A stretch of DNA of 62,825 nt from Lewinellaceae bacterium (GCA_024639065.1 JAHEJC010000002.1:1-62825), one strand, 5' to 3'; positions 54,650 through 62,825 are shown, numbered from the stretch's first letter. Numbers and translations: made by a program. The notes: generated by a model from the letters alone, not told the origin.

Positions 54650-56059
54650 ATGGCCAAGCCAATAGCGCATGTAAAAAGTTTTGATTGGCTCACGTTGGTC
54701 TTGTACCTCAGTTTAGTAGCAATTGGAGGTCTGATGATATATGCCGCCGAATACAAGGTAGACGATTCAGGAATCTTTCATTTTACTTGGTCTTCAGCAA
54801 TTGGTAAGCAAATAATGTGGACCGCTATTTCCCTTGCGGTTTTTGTGGTTACGTATTTCATCGATAGCAAATTTTGGAGCACATTCGCCTATCCAATTTA
54901 TTTTATTGCGATGGTATTATTGGTCCTGGTATTATTGGTGGGCTCTACTATTAAAGGGTCAACATCTTGGTTTTCTTTCTTTGGTTTTTCTTTTCAGCCC
55001 GCTGAATTTGGAAAGGTCGGTGCTGCATTGGCACTTGCAAGTTATCTGAGTTATCATAAAACTTCTTTAAAAGTAACTAAACACATTTTAATAAGCTGCG
55101 CCATTTTCTTTTTTCCGGCTATGCTCATTTTGCTTCAGCCAGATGCGGGATCCGCCTTGGTTTTTATGTCTTTCTTCATTATAATGTTCAGAGAAGGTCT
55201 TTCTCCGTATTTATATTTAATTATGTTTTGTCTTATTGGATTATTTTTGGGATCACTGGTTATACCCATATTTTCTGTCTTTCTAATTCTTTTATTAATA
55301 GCCAACGCTTTTTTAATCACCTTATTAAAAGATAATAGCACCCCCATCTTACTTACTTTTGGAGCTGTTTTAATTGTTTCTCTGATAGCATTATTTACAA
55401 ACCTGGCATTTGAGTTGTTGATAGTGAACATTCTAATATTCATTGCCTTCGGAGGTATGCTCTTAAGACAAGGAAAATTCAAACCGCTATTTATCATTAT
55501 ACCCACCTTATTATTCGCCGGAGGATTGGCCTTTTCTTCTTTATATATGTTTGAAAATGTATTGGAGCCCCATCAGCAAGATCGTATCAATGTTTGGCTA
55601 AGACCAAATTTATCCGACCCTCAAGGTTCGCTTTATAATGTAAGACAGTCAAAACTTGCTATTGTTTCTGGAGGATTAAAAGGTAAAGGCTTTCTAAATG
55701 GGACACTTACTAAATTGAATTACGTACCAGAGCAATCTACCGATTTCATATTTAGTACAATAGGAGAAGAACAAGGCCTATTAGGTGCATTCGGGATTAT
55801 TGTAATTTTTGTATTACTTATGTTAAGGATTACTGTGATCGCAGAACGGTCAAGGCTCCCATTTGGCAGAATATTTTCGTATGGAGTAGCGGGTATCCTA
55901 TTTTTTCATTTTTTTATAAATATTGGAATGACCATGGGATTGGTCCCTGTCATTGGAATTCCACTTCCTTTTATCAGTAAAGGAGGAACATCATTATTAG
56001 CTTTTAGTATATTAATTGCCATCATATTAAGACTAGATAGTCAACGATTTTCTCTATAA
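54650..56059 (+). CDS. rodA: FtsW/RodA-family peptidoglycan polymerase (RodA-like)
   Basis: This SEDS-family membrane protein of 469 residues has about ten to twelve helices and acts as a glycan polymerase with a partner penicillin-binding protein. Family motifs are STSWFSFFGFSFQPAEFGKVG, the catalytic-Asp region QPDAGSALVFMSFF, QSTDFIFSTIGEEQGLLG and PLPFISKGGTSLL. An extra central stretch of several hydrophobic segments (about residues 200-300) makes it longer than E. coli RodA (370). RodA is more likely than FtsW because of the C-terminal RLDSQRF ending, but a call between them is not certain. Confidence 0.85.
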   Translation: MAKPIAHVKSFDWLTLVLYLSLVAIGGLMIYAAEYKVDDSGIFHFTWSSAIGKQIMWTAISLAVFVVTYFIDSKFWSTFAYPIYFIAMVLLVLVLLVGSTIKGSTSWFSFFGFSFQPAEFGKVGAALALASYLSYHKTSLKVTKHILISCAIFFFPAMLILLQPDAGSALVFMSFFIIMFREGLSPYLYLIMFCLIGLFLGSLVIPIFSVFLILLLIANAFLITLLKDNSTPILLTFGAVLIVSLIALFTNLAFELLIVNILIFIAFGGMLLRQGKFKPLFIIIPTLLFAGGLAFSSLYMFENVLEPHQQDRINVWLRPNLSDPQGSLYNVRQSKLAIVSGGLKGKGFLNGTLTKLNYVPEQSTDFIFSTIGEEQGLLGAFGIIVIFVLLMLRITVIAERSRLPFGRIFSYGVAGILFFHFFINIGMTMGLVPVIGIPLPFISKGGTSLLAFSILIAIILRLDSQRFSL

Positions 56060-56060
56060 G

Positions 56061-57197
56061 ATGAAAAAATGGTTTGAATTACAATATCAAGACTCAAAAT
56101 CAAATGCCAGGGCAGGTATAATTAATACGGATCATGGTCAAGTACTCACTCCAGTTTTTATGCCAGTGGGTACATTGGGTTCTGTAAAATCAATTAATCA
56201 GAATCAATTAAATCAAGAAATTGGCGCACAAATAATACTTGGAAATACGTATCATCTCTACTTAAGGCCAGGAAAAGATATTATTAGATCAGCAGGAGGA
56301 CTTCATAAATATATAAGTTGGAACGGCCCCATGCTAACAGATAGCGGTGGATACCAAATATTTTCTCTTTCCCAAAATAGAAAAATTGAAGAAGAAGGAG
56401 CAGTTTTCACCTCACATATTGATGGCTCTAAACATTTGTTTACCCCAGAAAACAATATTGAAGTTCAACGAGCAATTGGTGCGGACTTCATTATGGCTTT
56501 TGACGAATGTACTCCTTACCCTTGCGAGTATGCTTATGCTCTAAAGTCACTAGAGCTTACACACCATTGGTTGGATCGAGGAATTAAAAAACACCAAAAT
56601 ACATCCCTTGATCATCCATACGAACAATTGTTTTTGCCAATTATTCAAGGATCTGTTTATCCTAACTTACGGGAAAAATCTACGCAAATTACATTAAGCT
56701 ATGAATGTCCAATTGTAGCAATCGGAGGACTTAGTGTAGGTGAGCCTGAGGCTGATCTGTATGCATTAACAGATCAAATATGTGAGATAATTCCGGATTC
56801 GGTTGGACGCTATTTAATGGGAGTAGGTACTCCCTGGAATTTATTGGAATGCATAGAAAGAGGAATCGATATGTTTGATTGTGTGCTCCCGTCAAGAAAT
56901 GCACGTCATGGATTAATTTACACACCAAACGGCATGATTCAGATAAAAAATGCGAAATGGAAAAATGATTTCTCTCCACTAGATGCGCAAAGTCCAATAG
57001 TCAGTTCAAGGAACTATTCAAAAGCTTATGTAAGCCATTTAGTTCGAAACAAAGAAATGCTTGGTGCACAGATAGCCACATTACAAAACCTTTCTTTTTA
57101 TGCGAAACTTATGGAAGAAGCGCGGCACCAAATTATAATTGGATCGTTTAGTAAGTGGAAAGAAAATATCACATCATCAATAACTAGACGTCTTTGA
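56061..57197 (+). CDS. tgt: tRNA-guanine transglycosylase without zinc ligands
   Basis: Tgt exchanges guanine 34 of certain tRNAs for the queuine precursor preQ1. The 378-residue protein keeps the active-site pieces: TPVFMPVGTLGSVKS, GNTYHL, LTDSGGYQIFSLSQ (catalytic Asp), GGLSVGEPEADL, GVGTPWNLLECIERGIDMFDCVLPSRNARHG (nucleophilic Asp). The zinc site is gone: where other bacterial enzymes have CxCxxC before RNYSRAYLHHL, this one reads SPIVSS before RNYSKAYVSHL, and the downstream His position (IHNL) is Gln (LQNL). One base separates it from the rodA-like gene. Confidence 0.93.
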   Translation: MKKWFELQYQDSKSNARAGIINTDHGQVLTPVFMPVGTLGSVKSINQNQLNQEIGAQIILGNTYHLYLRPGKDIIRSAGGLHKYISWNGPMLTDSGGYQIFSLSQNRKIEEEGAVFTSHIDGSKHLFTPENNIEVQRAIGADFIMAFDECTPYPCEYAYALKSLELTHHWLDRGIKKHQNTSLDHPYEQLFLPIIQGSVYPNLREKSTQITLSYECPIVAIGGLSVGEPEADLYALTDQICEIIPDSVGRYLMGVGTPWNLLECIERGIDMFDCVLPSRNARHGLIYTPNGMIQIKNAKWKNDFSPLDAQSPIVSSRNYSKAYVSHLVRNKEMLGAQIATLQNLSFYAKLMEEARHQIIIGSFSKWKENITSSITRRL

Positions 57198-57204
57198 AAG
57201 ATTT

Positions 57205-58290
57205 ATGAAGAAACTTGATCGCTATCTAATCCGGAAGTATTTAAAATCATTTTTCTTTACTGCTCTCCTCTTTACGCTTATCGCGATTGTTATTGATTTT
57301 AGTGAAAAAGTAAATAAATTTTTTTCAGGAAATGTCCCTACTGATGAAATTTTACTAAACTATTATTTAACCTACATTCCTGATATAAATGCAATTTTAT
57401 GGCCTTTGTTTGCATTGATTGCGGTAATATTTTTCTGTTCTAGAATGGCAAAAAATTCTGAATTTATTGCCATGATTAGTGGTGGTATGAGCTTTTATCG
57501 GATTAGTAAACCATTCTTGATAGCCGGAGCAATAATAGCTACTTTACTTTTTGTAGGGAATCATTTTGTACTACCTAGGACCAATAAGATTAAGTTAGAT
57601 TTTCTGGAAAATTATGTGGACAAGCCCAAAAAGAATGAAAATTCAAGAAATCGACATATGTTTTTAACCCCAGAGACTAAACTATATGTACGTTACTATA
57701 ATGCTTATGATAGTGTGGCAAATGGTATACGGATTGAAACATTTGAGGATAATAAACTTCAACAAGTAGTAAAAGCTCAAAGAATGAAATTAATTCAGCT
57801 CCCCAATACATGGCAACTAAAGAAATTGGAAAAAAGGACTTTTAATCAATTGAATGAGACCTTTGATCAAAAATTTGCAGAAGAACTGGATACTGTTTTG
57901 AATGTAATTCCCAATGACTTTATTAGTTGGAGAAATGATGAAAAAAGACTGACAAGTCCGGAAATAGTAAGATTTATTAATCGAGAAAAACAAAGAGGAT
58001 CATCTAATCTTAAATCATTTCAAATTGAGCTTCAAAAAAGATCGGCAGATCCAATCTCGATTTTTATTTTAACCATAATCGGGGTTGCCGTTGCGACAAG
58101 AAAGGCTCGAGGAGGCATAGGATTACATCTTGCAATCGGAATTGGTATTGGCGCAATATTCGTCTTTTTGTCAAGATTTTCCTCAACGATTGCCTTGAAT
58201 CCAAATATTTCTCCAACATTTGGCGTGTGGGTTCCAAACCTGGTTTTTCTCTTGGTTGCGGCTTTTTTAGTGATGAAAGCCCAGAAATAA
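57205..58290 (+). CDS. LptF/LptG-family LPS export permease
   Basis: This is a 361-residue inner-membrane permease of the lipopolysaccharide transport complex, with six helices. Three are N-terminal (FFFTALLFTLIAIVIDFSEKV; AILWPLFALIAVIFFCSRMA; FLIAGAIIATLLFVGNHFVLP), then comes a periplasmic domain (about 130-270) and three C-terminal helices (DPISIFILTIIGVAVATRKARGG onward). The motifs DFSEKVNKFF and NSEFIAMISGGMS are typical. LptF and LptG cannot be separated by eye. It lies 7 bases after tgt. Confidence 0.88.
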   Translation: MKKLDRYLIRKYLKSFFFTALLFTLIAIVIDFSEKVNKFFSGNVPTDEILLNYYLTYIPDINAILWPLFALIAVIFFCSRMAKNSEFIAMISGGMSFYRISKPFLIAGAIIATLLFVGNHFVLPRTNKIKLDFLENYVDKPKKNENSRNRHMFLTPETKLYVRYYNAYDSVANGIRIETFEDNKLQQVVKAQRMKLIQLPNTWQLKKLEKRTFNQLNETFDQKFAEELDTVLNVIPNDFISWRNDEKRLTSPEIVRFINREKQRGSSNLKSFQIELQKRSADPISIFILTIIGVAVATRKARGGIGLHLAIGIGIGAIFVFLSRFSSTIALNPNISPTFGVWVPNLVFLLVAAFLVMKAQK

Positions 58291-58415
58291 TGTTATTTAA
58301 ATGTTAAAAAAATTATTTAAAAGTTAATTCATTTCAGTTTAATTTGAAAGATAAAGAATAGAAAATTTCATAAACAAATACACAATTAATTGAAAATCAA
58401 GTCTTTAAAAATTAT

Positions 58416-58430
58416 TGTATATACATGTAT
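58416..58430. repeat. Overlapping palindromes upstream of the ECF sigma promoter
   Basis: TGTATATACA (58416-58425) and ATACATGTAT (58421-58430) are two perfect 10-base palindromes sharing five bases. They end one base before the -33 TTG of the promoter, which would suit an activator or repressor site. A chance origin in such AT-rich DNA cannot be excluded. Confidence 0.4.
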
Positions 58431-58431
58431 T

Positions 58432-58461
58432 TTGGAAGACAATGTTAATGAAATATTTTTG
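58432..58461 (+). promoter_or_regulatory. Promoter of the ECF sigma factor gene
   Basis: TTG (58432-58434) and TATTTTTG (58454-58461) are exactly 19 bases apart, a full match to the Bacteroidota housekeeping promoter TTG-N19-TAnnTTTG. Transcription would begin near 58468, giving a leader of roughly 85 bases. No gene or stable hairpin is seen elsewhere in the 58291-58554 gap. Confidence 0.7.
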
Positions 58462-58554
58462 TTTAACTTAGATCATGATTTTGAATAACTATATCTTGCT
58501 TTTTGTTAATCATTTATTTAGATTTGTTAAACAAAAACAAAAAAACTAATAATT

Positions 58555-59088
58555 ATGTCAACCGTAGAATTCAATCTTAATCTGATAAAGTTTACCAACA
58601 TTCTTCATTCCTTTGCTTATAATTTGACCAAAGACGCTGAAGAATCTCAAGATCTTTTCCAAGAAACAGCATTTAGGGCACTTAAAAATAAGGATAAGTT
58701 TAAAGTAGGGACTAATTTCAAAGCCTGGATTATGACCATAATGAAGAATATTTTCATTAATAATTACAGGAAAAAGGTGAAAGCAAACACTATCATAGAT
58801 ACTACTGATAATATGTATTACATTAATTCAGGTAGTTCAGTTATCTATAATAACGCCGAATCTCGGATTATGATGGATGAGCTTAGTGCTATGGTGGAGA
58901 ATTTAGAAGACTCTATCCGAATTCCATTTGAAAAGCATTATCTCGGGTTTAAATATCAAGAAATTGCCGATGAATTGGATCTCCCATTAGGAACGGTAAA
59001 AAGTAGGATATTTTTTGCTAGAAAAGCACTCAAGGATTTAATTAAGAACAGATATCCTAAAGTATTTGATACAAGACTAAAGGTTTAA
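58555..59088 (+). CDS. RNA polymerase sigma factor, ECF (sigma-70 family)
   Basis: This 177-residue ECF sigma factor has region 2 as AEESQDLFQETAFRALKNKDKF and TNFKAWIMTIMKNIFINNYRKK (residues about 25-80) and region 4 as YQEIADELDLPLGTVKSRIFFARKALKDLI (about 135-165). No anti-sigma factor is adjacent, so control probably acts on its own promoter, which is well formed and carries upstream palindromes. mutY follows after 7 bases and may be co-transcribed. Confidence 0.92.
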   Translation: MSTVEFNLNLIKFTNILHSFAYNLTKDAEESQDLFQETAFRALKNKDKFKVGTNFKAWIMTIMKNIFINNYRKKVKANTIIDTTDNMYYINSGSSVIYNNAESRIMMDELSAMVENLEDSIRIPFEKHYLGFKYQEIADELDLPLGTVKSRIFFARKALKDLIKNRYPKVFDTRLKV

Positions 59089-59095
59089 AATAATC

Positions 59096-60181
59096 TTGTC
59101 TGGGATATCCAAGAAAATTTTTTTCACCGAGCAAATTATTTCTTACTCTTATTTAGTTGATCGTGATTTGCCATGGAAAAAGGATAACAATCCATACTTT
59201 ATCTGGATAAGCGAAATTATTCTTCAGCAGACCCGGGTACAACAAGGTATTCCATATTTTAAAAGATTTGTAGAGCGATTTCCAAGCTTAAATATTCTTG
59301 CCGAAGCTTCTGAAGATGAAGTGATTAAGTTATGGCAAGGTCTGGGTTATTATTCTAGGGCCAGAAATCTTCACGCCACGGCAAAGGAAATTAAAGCTAA
59401 TTATTCAAGTCAATTTCCTGAAGACTTCAGCGAACTAATAAAGCTTAAAGGAATAGGAAATTACACTGCTGCTGCAATAAGTTCGTTTGCTTTTAATAAA
59501 CCCTATGCTGTGGTGGATGGAAATGTGTATCGCGTTCTTTCCAGATATTTCGCGTTGGAGGAAAATTATCATTCATCAAAAGGTAAAAGTTTTTATCAAA
59601 ATTTAGCCCAAACTCTAATCGACCATAATAATCCTGGGCGGTATAATCAGGCCATTATGGATTTTGGTGCACTAGTCTGTAAACCTCAATCACCATTGTG
59701 CCATGAATGTTCAATTAAGATTCATTGTAAGGCTTATGCCAGGAAAGCCATTGCTAATTATCCCTTAACCAAAACCAAGACTAAAAAGAAACAAAGGTTC
59801 TTTAACTACTTTGTTATTGAAGATGATCACAATCAACTAATATTAAGGAGGAGAAATAAAGAAGATATTTGGAAAAGTTTATTTGATTTTCCTGGATTAG
59901 AATCTTCTATTGATTCTATCCTTACACACCAGGAAATAAAAAGGTTTGTACTAGAAGAATTTAATATTAAACAATTTAGTTCGATGGTTTCTTCTAAAGA
60001 ATATAAGCAAACCTTAAGTCACCAAATCATTCAAAGTAAATTTTTTCATTTGAAGATTCAACAACATTTTGAACAACAAACCCCATATGTCCTTACAAAT
60101 ACTAAAAAACTAATTAACTTTGCCTTCCCTAAAACAATAGATTGTTATTTAAGGGATAATTATATAAATTTATATATGTAA
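59096..60181 (+). CDS. mutY: A/G-specific adenine glycosylase
   Basis: MutY removes adenine mispaired with 8-oxoguanine. Of the 361 residues, the first part is the helix-hairpin-helix glycosylase: EIILQQTRVQQGIPYF with the catalytic Glu, LKGIGNYTAAAISSFAF, and VVDGNVYRVLSRYF with the catalytic Asp. The [4Fe-4S] cluster motif is intact: C-x6-C-x2-C-x5-C in CKPQSPLCHECSIKIHC. The C-terminal MutT-like domain recognises 8-oxoG. The start is TTG at 59096; no ATG precedes the conserved region. ssb, gldE and gldD follow in the order common in Bacteroidota. Confidence 0.95.
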   Translation: MSGISKKIFFTEQIISYSYLVDRDLPWKKDNNPYFIWISEIILQQTRVQQGIPYFKRFVERFPSLNILAEASEDEVIKLWQGLGYYSRARNLHATAKEIKANYSSQFPEDFSELIKLKGIGNYTAAAISSFAFNKPYAVVDGNVYRVLSRYFALEENYHSSKGKSFYQNLAQTLIDHNNPGRYNQAIMDFGALVCKPQSPLCHECSIKIHCKAYARKAIANYPLTKTKTKKKQRFFNYFVIEDDHNQLILRRRNKEDIWKSLFDFPGLESSIDSILTHQEIKRFVLEEFNIKQFSSMVSSKEYKQTLSHQIIQSKFFHLKIQQHFEQQTPYVLTNTKKLINFAFPKTIDCYLRDNYINLYM

Positions 60182-60194
60182 ATAATTAAGTCAC

Positions 60195-60641
60195 ATGGTA
60201 AATAAAGTTATTCTTATAGGTAATTTGGGCAGAGATCCTGAGGTAAGACATTTAGAAAGCGGTGCGGTTGTTGCTAAGTTTTCAGTTGCTACTAACGAAA
60301 GTTATCGAGATAAAAACGGTGATTGGCAAAAACTCACTGAATGGCATGATGTGGTATTGTGGCGTTCATTAGCAGAACGTGCTGAAAGAGATTTAAAAAA
60401 AGGTAAAATGGTTTATATTGAGGGTAAACTCACTCATCGTAAATGGCAAGATAAGGATGGAATTGATAGATATACTACAGAGGTGGTTGCTAACACATTT
60501 AGATTATTGGATCGAAGAGAAAACACTGGAGGTTTTACCGATAACTTTCCTTCAGAAGAACCGATCGCTTCTCAACCACAAAAAGCAGAACCTCTAGCAC
60601 AAGAAGTCACTGATTTAAAAGAAGATGATTTACCTTTTTAA
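60195..60641 (+). CDS. ssb: Single-stranded DNA-binding protein
   Basis: SSB coats single-stranded DNA in replication and repair. The 148-residue protein starts NKVILIGNLGRDPEVRHLESG, continues with the OB-fold (SYRDKNGDWQKLTEWHDVVLW, YIEGKLTHRKWQDKDG), and ends in the acidic tip EDDLPF that binds partner proteins. The linker is Pro/Gln/Glu-rich. It lies 13 bases after mutY. Confidence 0.96.
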   Translation: MVNKVILIGNLGRDPEVRHLESGAVVAKFSVATNESYRDKNGDWQKLTEWHDVVLWRSLAERAERDLKKGKMVYIEGKLTHRKWQDKDGIDRYTTEVVANTFRLLDRRENTGGFTDNFPSEEPIASQPQKAEPLAQEVTDLKEDDLPF

Positions 60642-60674
60642 GAATTGTTCCTTATATAACGAAGCATAATTTCC

Positions 60675-62066
60675 TTGGCAACTGACCTGAGTGATCCCTA
60701 TTTGTTGTTTATCCTGGCTAGTTTCCCATCTAACATAGTTTTTATTTTCGTTATTATATTGATATTACTGCTATGTTCTGCCCTCATATCTGGATCGGAA
60801 ATCGCTTTCTTTTCCTTAGACCCAAATGATATAAAATCATTGCAAGAGGAGGGCTCTTCGAAAAGTAGAAAAATTCTTACTCTTAAGCAAAAACCGAGAA
60901 GGCTCCTTGCAACCATATTGATTGCAAATAATTTCATCAATATTGCCATTGTATTATTATCAAACAGTGTTTCGGCAATCATTTTCCCCAAAAAAATATT
61001 TGTAATACTTGCAGAAAGTATTGATGATATTTCATCCATTTTCAATTGGCGAATAAATATTGATGGAACTGCCGACGTAATACAGTTCTTGATAACCGTA
61101 ATTGGGGTAACTTTTTTCTTAGTTGTTTTTGGGGAAATTGTGCCAAAGATCTATGCGAATATCAATAATATTAAGCTCGCAAAGTTGATGTCCAGGCCCC
61201 TGACATTTCTATCGATTATATTTGCACCCATCAATAACTTACTGGTGAATTGGTCGATAAAAATGGAAAGCAAATTAGTTAAAGATAGGAGTGCAGCTAT
61301 CAAAGAAGACATTGACCATGCGATAGAATTAACGGTAAGAAATGATGAAAGTACTGAAGAGGAAGTGGATATTCTTAAAAGTATTGTAAAGTTTAGTGAT
61401 GTTACTGTCAAGCAAGTAATGCGTTCCAGAACAGATGTTATCGCAGTAGAAGATAATACAAACTATGAAGAACTACTTAATTTGGTTAAGAAGAGTGGTT
61501 TTTCCAGAATTCCAGTTTACCACGAAGACTTTGACAATTTAGTCGGAATCTTATACATTAAGGATTTATTAGGACATCTTAACGAAAATCCAGATTTCAA
61601 ATGGCAAGAATTTTTACATAATGAAATTCTTTATACACCAGAATCGAAAAAAATTAACGAATTACTTAAAGAAATTCAGTTAAAGAGAACCCACATGGCA
61701 ATTGTTGTGGATGAATATGGTGGAAGCGCTGGCATTATTACGTTAGAAGATATCATGGAAGAGGTCATTGGTGACATTAAAGATGAATTTGATGAAGAAG
61801 AAGTTGATTATATAAAAATTGATGCCCGTAATTACATATTTGACGGCAAAATACTCTTAAATGACGTTTCAAGAATTGTTGGCATTGATATTGAAAGTTT
61901 AGATAACCTAAGAGGTGATGCGGATTCCTTGGCTGGACTAATACTTGAACAAACAGGAGTTATTCCCCGAGTAAATCGCTTAATTAAACTACCAAATGTC
62001 ACCCTAAAAATACTCTCGGTTAACAAGAGAAGAATTGAAAAAATTCAACTTATACATGAGGAATAA
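60675..62066 (+). CDS. gldE: Gliding motility-associated protein GldE
   Basis: GldE is a CorC/HlyC-type membrane protein with CBS domains. It has four hydrophobic segments in the CNNM-like domain (about residues 10-200; LCSALISGSEIAFFSLDPNDIKSLQ is typical). A CBS pair follows (about 240-360; VMRSRTDVIAVEDNTNYEELL and MAIVVDEYGGSAGIITLEDIMEEVIGDIKDEFD), then a C-terminal CorC_HlyC domain (NYIFDGKILLNDV). In Flavobacterium, gldE lies next to gldD and assists it in gliding. The start is TTG at 60675, the only start that leaves the first helix intact. It overlaps gldD by 11 bases. Confidence 0.92.
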   Translation: MATDLSDPYLLFILASFPSNIVFIFVIILILLLCSALISGSEIAFFSLDPNDIKSLQEEGSSKSRKILTLKQKPRRLLATILIANNFINIAIVLLSNSVSAIIFPKKIFVILAESIDDISSIFNWRINIDGTADVIQFLITVIGVTFFLVVFGEIVPKIYANINNIKLAKLMSRPLTFLSIIFAPINNLLVNWSIKMESKLVKDRSAAIKEDIDHAIELTVRNDESTEEEVDILKSIVKFSDVTVKQVMRSRTDVIAVEDNTNYEELLNLVKKSGFSRIPVYHEDFDNLVGILYIKDLLGHLNENPDFKWQEFLHNEILYTPESKKINELLKEIQLKRTHMAIVVDEYGGSAGIITLEDIMEEVIGDIKDEFDEEEVDYIKIDARNYIFDGKILLNDVSRIVGIDIESLDNLRGDADSLAGLILEQTGVIPRVNRLIKLPNVTLKILSVNKRRIEKIQLIHEE

Positions 62067-62640
62067 ATCCTATTTAATAATATGTATAATACTTTTCGTG
62101 GCTTGCAAGGACCAGGAAGTTTTGGTACCTAAACCACGAGCATATCCCAAAATTGAATATCCCGAAAAGAAATATGAGCAATTCTCATGGCTCGATTGTG
62201 AACTCACCTTTCAAAAACCAGTATATGCCAAAATTGTAAAAGATTCATCCAACCAATTGAAGGAAGACATTCATCCTTGCTGGTTTGATATTTATTTCGA
62301 TAAGTTTAATGGCAGCATTCATTGCAGTTACATTCCGATCACTGAAGATAATAATTTCGAAAAATTGGTAAAAGAATCATTTCGGGTAGTTGATCAGGTA
62401 AATAAAAGGTCCAATTATGTGGAAGAAACAGTAATCAGTAAAGAGAATATGGGAGGAATATATTTCACTTTTGAAGGCCCTGCTGCTTCACAGGCCCAAT
62501 TTTTTTTGACGGATAGCACGGATCATTTTTTTAAAGCCTCACTTTATTTTTATTCTAAAGTGAGACCTGACTCTATCGCTCCCATCGCCGCATTTATCAA
62601 AAAAGACATCGAAAAAATGATTGAAACCTTCAATTGGTAA
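62056..62640 (+). CDS. gldD: Gliding motility lipoprotein GldD
   Basis: GldD is a lipoprotein required for gliding in Flavobacterium. The product of about 194 residues begins with a lipoprotein signal (RNKSYLIICIILFVACK, lipobox Cys). PKPRAYPKIEYPEKKYEQF, the segment CWFDIYFDKFNGSIHCSY and the final DSIAPIAAFIKKDIEKMIETF agree with the family. The ATG at 62056 is preferred over TTG at 62035 because it opens the signal peptide. It overlaps the end of gldE, indicating coupling, and faces recA. Confidence 0.9.
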   Translation: MRNKSYLIICIILFVACKDQEVLVPKPRAYPKIEYPEKKYEQFSWLDCELTFQKPVYAKIVKDSSNQLKEDIHPCWFDIYFDKFNGSIHCSYIPITEDNNFEKLVKESFRVVDQVNKRSNYVEETVISKENMGGIYFTFEGPAASQAQFFLTDSTDHFFKASLYFYSKVRPDSIAPIAAFIKKDIEKMIETFNW

Positions 62641-62649
62641 TTCTAGTGG

Positions 62650-62825
62650 TTAAGTTTCTTTGGTTTTCTTCTTGTCTTCTAAGGTTTCAGGTTCTACCTG
62701 AGGAGAAAACTTTAACTTAATTTTTTGTTCAATTTCATCGGATACTTCTGGATTATCTTGTAAGAATTGCTTAGCACTTTCACGGCCTTGGGCAATTTTG
62801 GTTCCATCATAACTAAACCAGGACC
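62650..62825 (-). CDS. recA: RecA recombinase, C-terminal part (truncated by window edge)
   Basis: The reverse strand encodes SWFSYDGTKIAQGRESAKQF followed by LQDNPEVSDEIEQKIK and an acidic/Lys-rich tail ending in KKTKET before the TAA stop. This matches the C-terminal domain of RecA (SWFSYGDTKLGQGRDNAK type). Only about 57 residues are inside the window. The gene reads from beyond the right edge and converges on gldD with 9 bases between. Confidence 0.92.
   Translation of the reverse strand, partial: SWFSYDGTKIAQGRESAKQFLQDNPEVSDEIEQKIKLKFSPQVEPETLEDKKKTKET

Noticed and set aside
57-62600. CRISPR arrays, insertion sequences, prophage and tRNA/rRNA genes
   Set aside because: Reading both strands by eye showed no regularly spaced repeats, transposase or integrase, or cloverleaf sequence; gene content is housekeeping throughout.

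Overview
The window is a continuous stretch of an AT-rich chromosome from a gliding member of the Bacteroidota. The evidence is a mutY-ssb-gldE-gldD cluster, a protein with a type IX secretion C-terminal sorting domain, DUF4294 and DUF4175 proteins, a fused aspartokinase/homoserine dehydrogenase, a DksA-like protein with the bacteroidetal degenerate zinc site, Bacteroidota-type promoters (TTG - 19 to 20 bases - TAnnTTTG) and several TTG start codons without obvious Shine-Dalgarno sequences. Heme A synthase suggests aerobic respiration, and diphosphomevalonate decarboxylase shows isoprenoid synthesis by the mevalonate route. I cannot assign an order with confidence; a saprospiral-type lineage is only a guess. 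No phage, insertion sequence, CRISPR, tRNA or rRNA is visible.

Layout. 0-13 kb: DNA clamp (dnaN), nadD, rnhB, a metallo-beta-lactamase-fold hydrolase, a large propeller/beta-barrel outer-membrane protein, a sorting-domain protein, uvrA, DinB and a dipeptidyl peptidase IV. 13-30 kb: rsmG, mannose-1-P guanylyltransferase, two tandem Skp/OmpH chaperones, deformylase, lspA and a DksA-like protein, pdxA, rsmA, yqeY, a TrpF-like orphan, an alkyltransferase-like protein, rhodanese, mvaD, DUF4294, an OmpA-like protein, a PAP2-like membrane protein, dapD and an M1 aminopeptidase. 30-43 kb: DUF4175, an RsbW-like kinase, ybeY, the thrA-thrB-thrC operon, a second M1 peptidase, an alpha/beta hydrolase and heme A synthase. 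43.0-43.46 kb is the only large non-coding gap. 43.5-62.8 kb is almost entirely on the plus strand: dtd, mazG, prsW (minus), a SpoIIE-type phosphatase, TM2/SHOCT, CBS, a BamA-like barrel, nadK, secA, SPOR, rodA-like, tgt, lptF/G, an ECF sigma factor, mutY, ssb, gldE, gldD, and the 3' end of recA on the minus strand.

The most interesting reading is that the window spans the chromosome origin. The gap at 42999-43458 carries a perfect DnaA box (TTATCCACA) and four near-consensus boxes within about 170 bases next to very AT-rich DNA. About 4.5 kb to its left are two perfect palindromes with the ParB-site (parS) core TTCCACGTGGAA, one inside thrC and one right at the thrC stop. Gene direction also changes there: nearly all plus to the right, mixed to the left. 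Together they look like an oriC-parS origin domain. Other points of note are the loss of zinc ligands in Tgt, the DksA-like protein and YbeY, an alkyltransferase-like protein with Ala for the acceptor Cys, a catalytically degenerate TrpF relative, a divergent deformylase whose start is settled by a terminator, and a near-ideal promoter with a palindrome in front of the ECF sigma gene.
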